Source: Alphaproteobacteria bacterium UBA3760
GTDB lineage: Bacteria > Pseudomonadota > Alphaproteobacteria > Rs-D84
Direction of reading: 5' to 3'
NCBI GenBank assembly: GCA_002371155.1
Contig: DFGC01000013.1
Location: 8,679 to 15,695, forward strand
DNA length: 7,017 nt
A program made the translations under genes and the position numbers. Positions 5,011 through 7,017 of this stretch are shown here, in pieces; positions within the stretch are counted from its first letter, which is position 1; the number at the start of each line of letters is the position of its first letter. The notes beneath the pieces are model-generated. The model saw only the letters and a list, made by a program, of their open reading frames with translations, made no database searches and was not told where the DNA came from.

Positions 5011-5039
5011 ATTATATCAAAATCCAGTATAAAAAACAA
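5011..5039 (-). promoter_or_regulatory. Promoter of the amidase gene, nearly leaderless
   Basis: On the minus strand, TTGTTT (5034-5039) is followed after 17 nt by a perfect TATAAT (5011-5016). Only 9 nt (TATGTCGAA) separate the -10 box from the amidase ATG at 5001, so the predicted transcription start leaves about 1-3 nt of leader, with no ribosome site. The 92-bp gap 5002-5093 holds no convincing terminator for the gene upstream. Confidence 0.65.
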
Positions 5040-5093
5040 GCATTTGCAACAAAAAATTCTTATTTTTCACACCCAGTATAGTCATCCGACATT

Positions 5094-6866
5094 TTAATTT
5101 GGGCGGCACATCACCGCATTGCCATTGTTGGTTGACCAATATTTGGATTTATATGGGGTTGAAACCTCGGTTGTGTTTTGGGGGCATGCGATTGCCAATC
5201 CTCTTGAACCACCAAATATTTGACTCATAAAATTACTCGCATCTGGACTGCCCGCAGATATCAAACCAGCAAACGCCGATTCCGGGATATATCCGGTTAA
5301 ATTAGAACACCCGGCAAATGTGCCGGTAAACATATTCTCTGCCGCACCGGTTATGCCACTAAATAACCCCGCCGGTATTGATGTGATTTGGGTCCTGGAA
5401 AATGTGCCGATAAACATCCTATCCGCGGCACCGGTTATGCCACTGAATAACCCCGCCGGTATTGATGTGATTGGGGCGTTCTGAAATGTGCGGGCAAACA
5501 TTTCCTCCGCCGCACCGGTCACGCCACTGAATAACCCTGCCGGTATTGATGTGATTTGGGTACTGGAAAATGTGCTATCAAACCACGGTTGTTGACCCGA
5601 TGCATTTCCCAATGTTGGGAATATTGCCCCCAGCGAACCATCAATCGATGCAATTTGTGATGTATCTTCAAAATCCAAAACCCCACTATCCGTCGAATAT
5701 CCATTGGCGCGTCCGGTAATTTTTATCGTCTTGGGGCCCGCGTTTGCGTATGAATGCGTGTATACGATTGAATCTTCCAATGCGCGCTCTATAACCTGGG
5801 GCGTTGAACCATCGCCCCAATCAACCGTAAATGTTCCCGATGGGGTTAAATAAAACTCCACACTGTCGCCCGCATTTAATGCGGTTGTTGTGAACGAAAA
5901 ATAATCCGGAACATTTGACGATGATTGCACCGCGTCCGCACCGGCAATTTCATACCAATTTTCCGCACCAGTTGGGTCCGTCACCAACAGGCAATTTTTA
6001 CCCGCCGGGCAATCCGCGTTCGGGCGTGTTTGCTTTTCCACCGCCAGTTTCGACACATTGACCGCGTTCGTTTGCATTTGGGTTATCAAATCGTTTATCA
6101 CCGTGCGCGCCGCATCCAACCGCGTTTCCACCGGCGCAAATTGTTGTTCATTATACCGCGTCGTCGCAATTTTGATTGATACCGGCAGCCCCGCGATGAA
6201 TTCACCCGTGCCGGCATTGGTAAAGAATTGCCCGCTGACCATATCATACATTCCAACAACACCCGATGAATTTTTTGCCGGGATTAAATCCTGAATCAAA
6301 TCACCCGAAGTATTCCATACTTTATATGAATAATATTTAGATTTCGCATTACTTGTGGGAGTGTTTCCCCCTGGATTTACCGTCCCCAAAAATAAATTGT
6401 ATCCAAACACATAATTATCTTGATGACCGGTGCTGCGTCCTTTGTTAACACCATCCCATGTAACATAACCGTTATCTATAATTATATGATGACGGTTTGA
6501 ATCTAGGCTCGAAAAATTACTTAACACCTGACTAGCACTTCCACTAACTGTCCACCGAACTGCAAATCCCGTTGCATATGTCAAAGACATATTGGGACCA
6601 CCACTAAAGCCAGATTGATCGAATGCGCCCCAGTTCCTGTATTGCCCCGCATCCAGTTGTTGAAAATCTATTTCATATTTATAACTCATATCGCCTTTGA
6701 TTCCGGTATCAATCCATGAATTTCCATCCGTTTGTAAATATTCCAATTCGGTATATCCGGCGGGCAATGTTGCCGCATGTGCAGGCGCGAATGCAAATAT
6801 GGCGACGACGGCAACAAACATCGCACGCATAAATTTTAACGAATCGAACATACGCAAAATTTTCAT
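5094..6866 (-). CDS. Secreted surface-type protein: LamG-like, PKD-like and LRR-like repeats
   Basis: This 590-residue protein has a basic N-terminus, a hydrophobic core and an A29-H-A31 cleavage site, a good Sec signal peptide. Residues about 34-230 resemble the concanavalin/LamG-like lectin fold of gut bacterial surface proteins (GYTELEYLQTDGNSWIDTG at the start, MYDMVSGQFFTNAGTGEFI near the end). Residues 236-310 are a helical linker with CPAGKNCLLV. Residues about 321-386 are PKD-like, with VDWGDGS and YTHSYANAGPKTIKITG. Residues 405-556 are LRR/BspA-type, with three 28-residue units ITSIPAGLFSG(I/V)TGAA (438-465, 466-493, 494-521) flanked by degenerate ones. The C-terminal tail has Cys561 and Cys587, possibly a disulfide, and no membrane anchor or sorting motif. 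AGGA lies about 5 nt before the ATG. A glycan-binding or adhesin role is inferred; the true ligand is unknown. Confidence 0.8.
   Translation of the reverse strand: MKILRMFDSLKFMRAMFVAVVAIFAFAPAHAATLPAGYTELEYLQTDGNSWIDTGIKGDMSYKYEIDFQQLDAGQYRNWGAFDQSGFSGGPNMSLTYATGFAVRWTVSGSASQVLSNFSSLDSNRHHIIIDNGYVTWDGVNKGRSTGHQDNYVFGYNLFLGTVNPGGNTPTSNAKSKYYSYKVWNTSGDLIQDLIPAKNSSGVVGMYDMVSGQFFTNAGTGEFIAGLPVSIKIATTRYNEQQFAPVETRLDAARTVINDLITQMQTNAVNVSKLAVEKQTRPNADCPAGKNCLLVTDPTGAENWYEIAGADAVQSSSNVPDYFSFTTTALNAGDSVEFYLTPSGTFTVDWGDGSTPQVIERALEDSIVYTHSYANAGPKTIKITGRANGYSTDSGVLDFEDTSQIASIDGSLGAIFPTLGNASGQQPWFDSTFSSTQITSIPAGLFSGVTGAAEEMFARTFQNAPITSIPAGLFSGITGAADRMFIGTFSRTQITSIPAGLFSGITGAAENMFTGTFAGCSNLTGYIPESAFAGLISAGSPDASNFMSQIFGGSRGLAIACPQNTTEVSTPYKSKYWSTNNGNAVMCRPN
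5304..5555 (-). repeat. Three tandem 84-bp in-frame repeats
   Basis: Units 5472-5555, 5388-5471 and 5304-5387 each encode 28 residues beginning ITSIPAGLFSG. Their codon choice is nearly the same: the last 44 nt of units two and three (plus-strand order) differ at one base. A partial fourth unit, recognisable by its DNA (TTGGGTACTGGAAAATGTGC), starts at 5556. Near-identity at silent positions points to recent duplication or gene conversion rather than long-standing structural constraint. Confidence 0.9.
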
Positions 6867-6944
6867 GGTTTTCCTGGCTCTCTCGATTTTTTATTATTCC
6901 CTGGGTTCATTTTACAAAAAACAAATGTTTCAATGCAACTAAAA

Positions 6945-6972
6945 TTTATAATTTTTAGACACAACTTGACAA
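6945..6972 (-). promoter_or_regulatory. Candidate promoter of the surface-protein gene
   Basis: On the minus strand, TTGTCA (6967-6972) is followed after 16 nt by TATAAA (6945-6950). The start codon is about 80 nt downstream, leaving an untranslated leader of about 70 nt in which I see no riboswitch or strong hairpin. It is a consensus match only, in AT-rich sequence. Confidence 0.45.
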
Positions 6973-6994
6973 CAAAGCGGTCGGCGTTTCGTCG

Positions 6995-7017
6995 CGTCAT
7001 CCCGGCGCAGGCCGGGA
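6995..7017 (-). repeat. Inverted copy of the left-end palindromic repeat
   Basis: These 23 nt are the exact reverse complement of 8-30 and contain the hairpin CCCGGC GCAG GCCGGG (7001-7016). The copy is cut by the window end, so its full extent is unknown. Confidence 0.85.

Noticed and set aside
5041..5070. AAAAAT/ATTTTT inverted repeat between the surface-protein gene and the amidase
   Set aside because: The 6-bp stem is made only of A-T pairs and has no GC core, too weak to call an intrinsic terminator.
5304..5555. Regular repeats considered as a CRISPR array
   Set aside because: The 84-bp units are tandem without unique spacers, in frame inside a coding sequence, and encode a conserved 28-residue motif.
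6867..6994. Riboswitch or regulatory RNA in the surface-protein leader
   Set aside because: The leader is AT-rich and I could find no stable multi-helix fold or known aptamer motif in it.

Overview
This window looks like chromosomal housekeeping DNA from an alphaproteobacterium, most likely a small-genome, host- or gut-associated lineage of the RF32 / Rickettsiales-Holosporales kind. Three things suggest this: (i) L13, S9 and trigger factor proteins of alphaproteobacterial type, with S9 carrying a Lys/Ala-rich N-terminal extension; (ii) intergenic regions packed with short GC-rich palindromes containing 'GGATCCCGG...CCGGGATGACG' or 'CTGGATTC...CAGAATGAC' signatures; (iii) a secreted LamG-like / PKD-like / LRR-like repeat protein of a type I associate with gut Alphaproteobacteria. 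The lineage is an inference and no database was consulted.

Every gene lies on the minus strand, so transcription runs from right to left. In that order: a secreted 590-residue surface-type protein (5094-6866) with a signal peptide, a lectin-like domain, a PKD-like domain and three near-identical 84-bp repeats; a Tat-exported N-acetylmuramoyl-L-alanine amidase (3853-5001); tRNA-Ser(CGA) (3721-3811); a 627-bp repeat-rich spacer (3094-3720); the rplM-rpsI ribosomal operon (2623-3093 and 2117-2620, 2-bp gap); trigger factor, tig (673-1971); and a 672-bp gene-free palindrome mosaic (1-672). Plausible sigma70-type promoters precede rplM, tig, tRNA-Ser, the amidase and the surface protein. Strong intrinsic terminators follow rpsI and tig, and a weaker one follows tRNA-Ser.

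The functional theme is translation and envelope biogenesis: ribosomal proteins, a ribosome-bound chaperone, a tRNA, a septal cell-wall hydrolase and an exported surface protein. Only rplM-rpsI is clearly an operon; the other genes appear to be separately promoted.

The least ordinary part is 3255-3811. The functional tRNA-Ser is followed by what look like two decayed tRNA-like copies placed end to end. Its 3' end (T-arm, acceptor, CCA) recurs at 3532-3551 and, inverted, at 3464-3480 and 3263-3279, forming a palindromic repeat family fused to a terminator-like hairpin. A separate AT-rich 76-bp inverted repeat lies between the two direct repeats. Other points of note are an amidase promoter so close to the ATG that its mRNA should be nearly leaderless, a His-rich segment in trigger factor, and paired hairpins in the left spacer that differ by a compensatory base change. 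No CRISPR array, transposase, integrase or phage gene is present.
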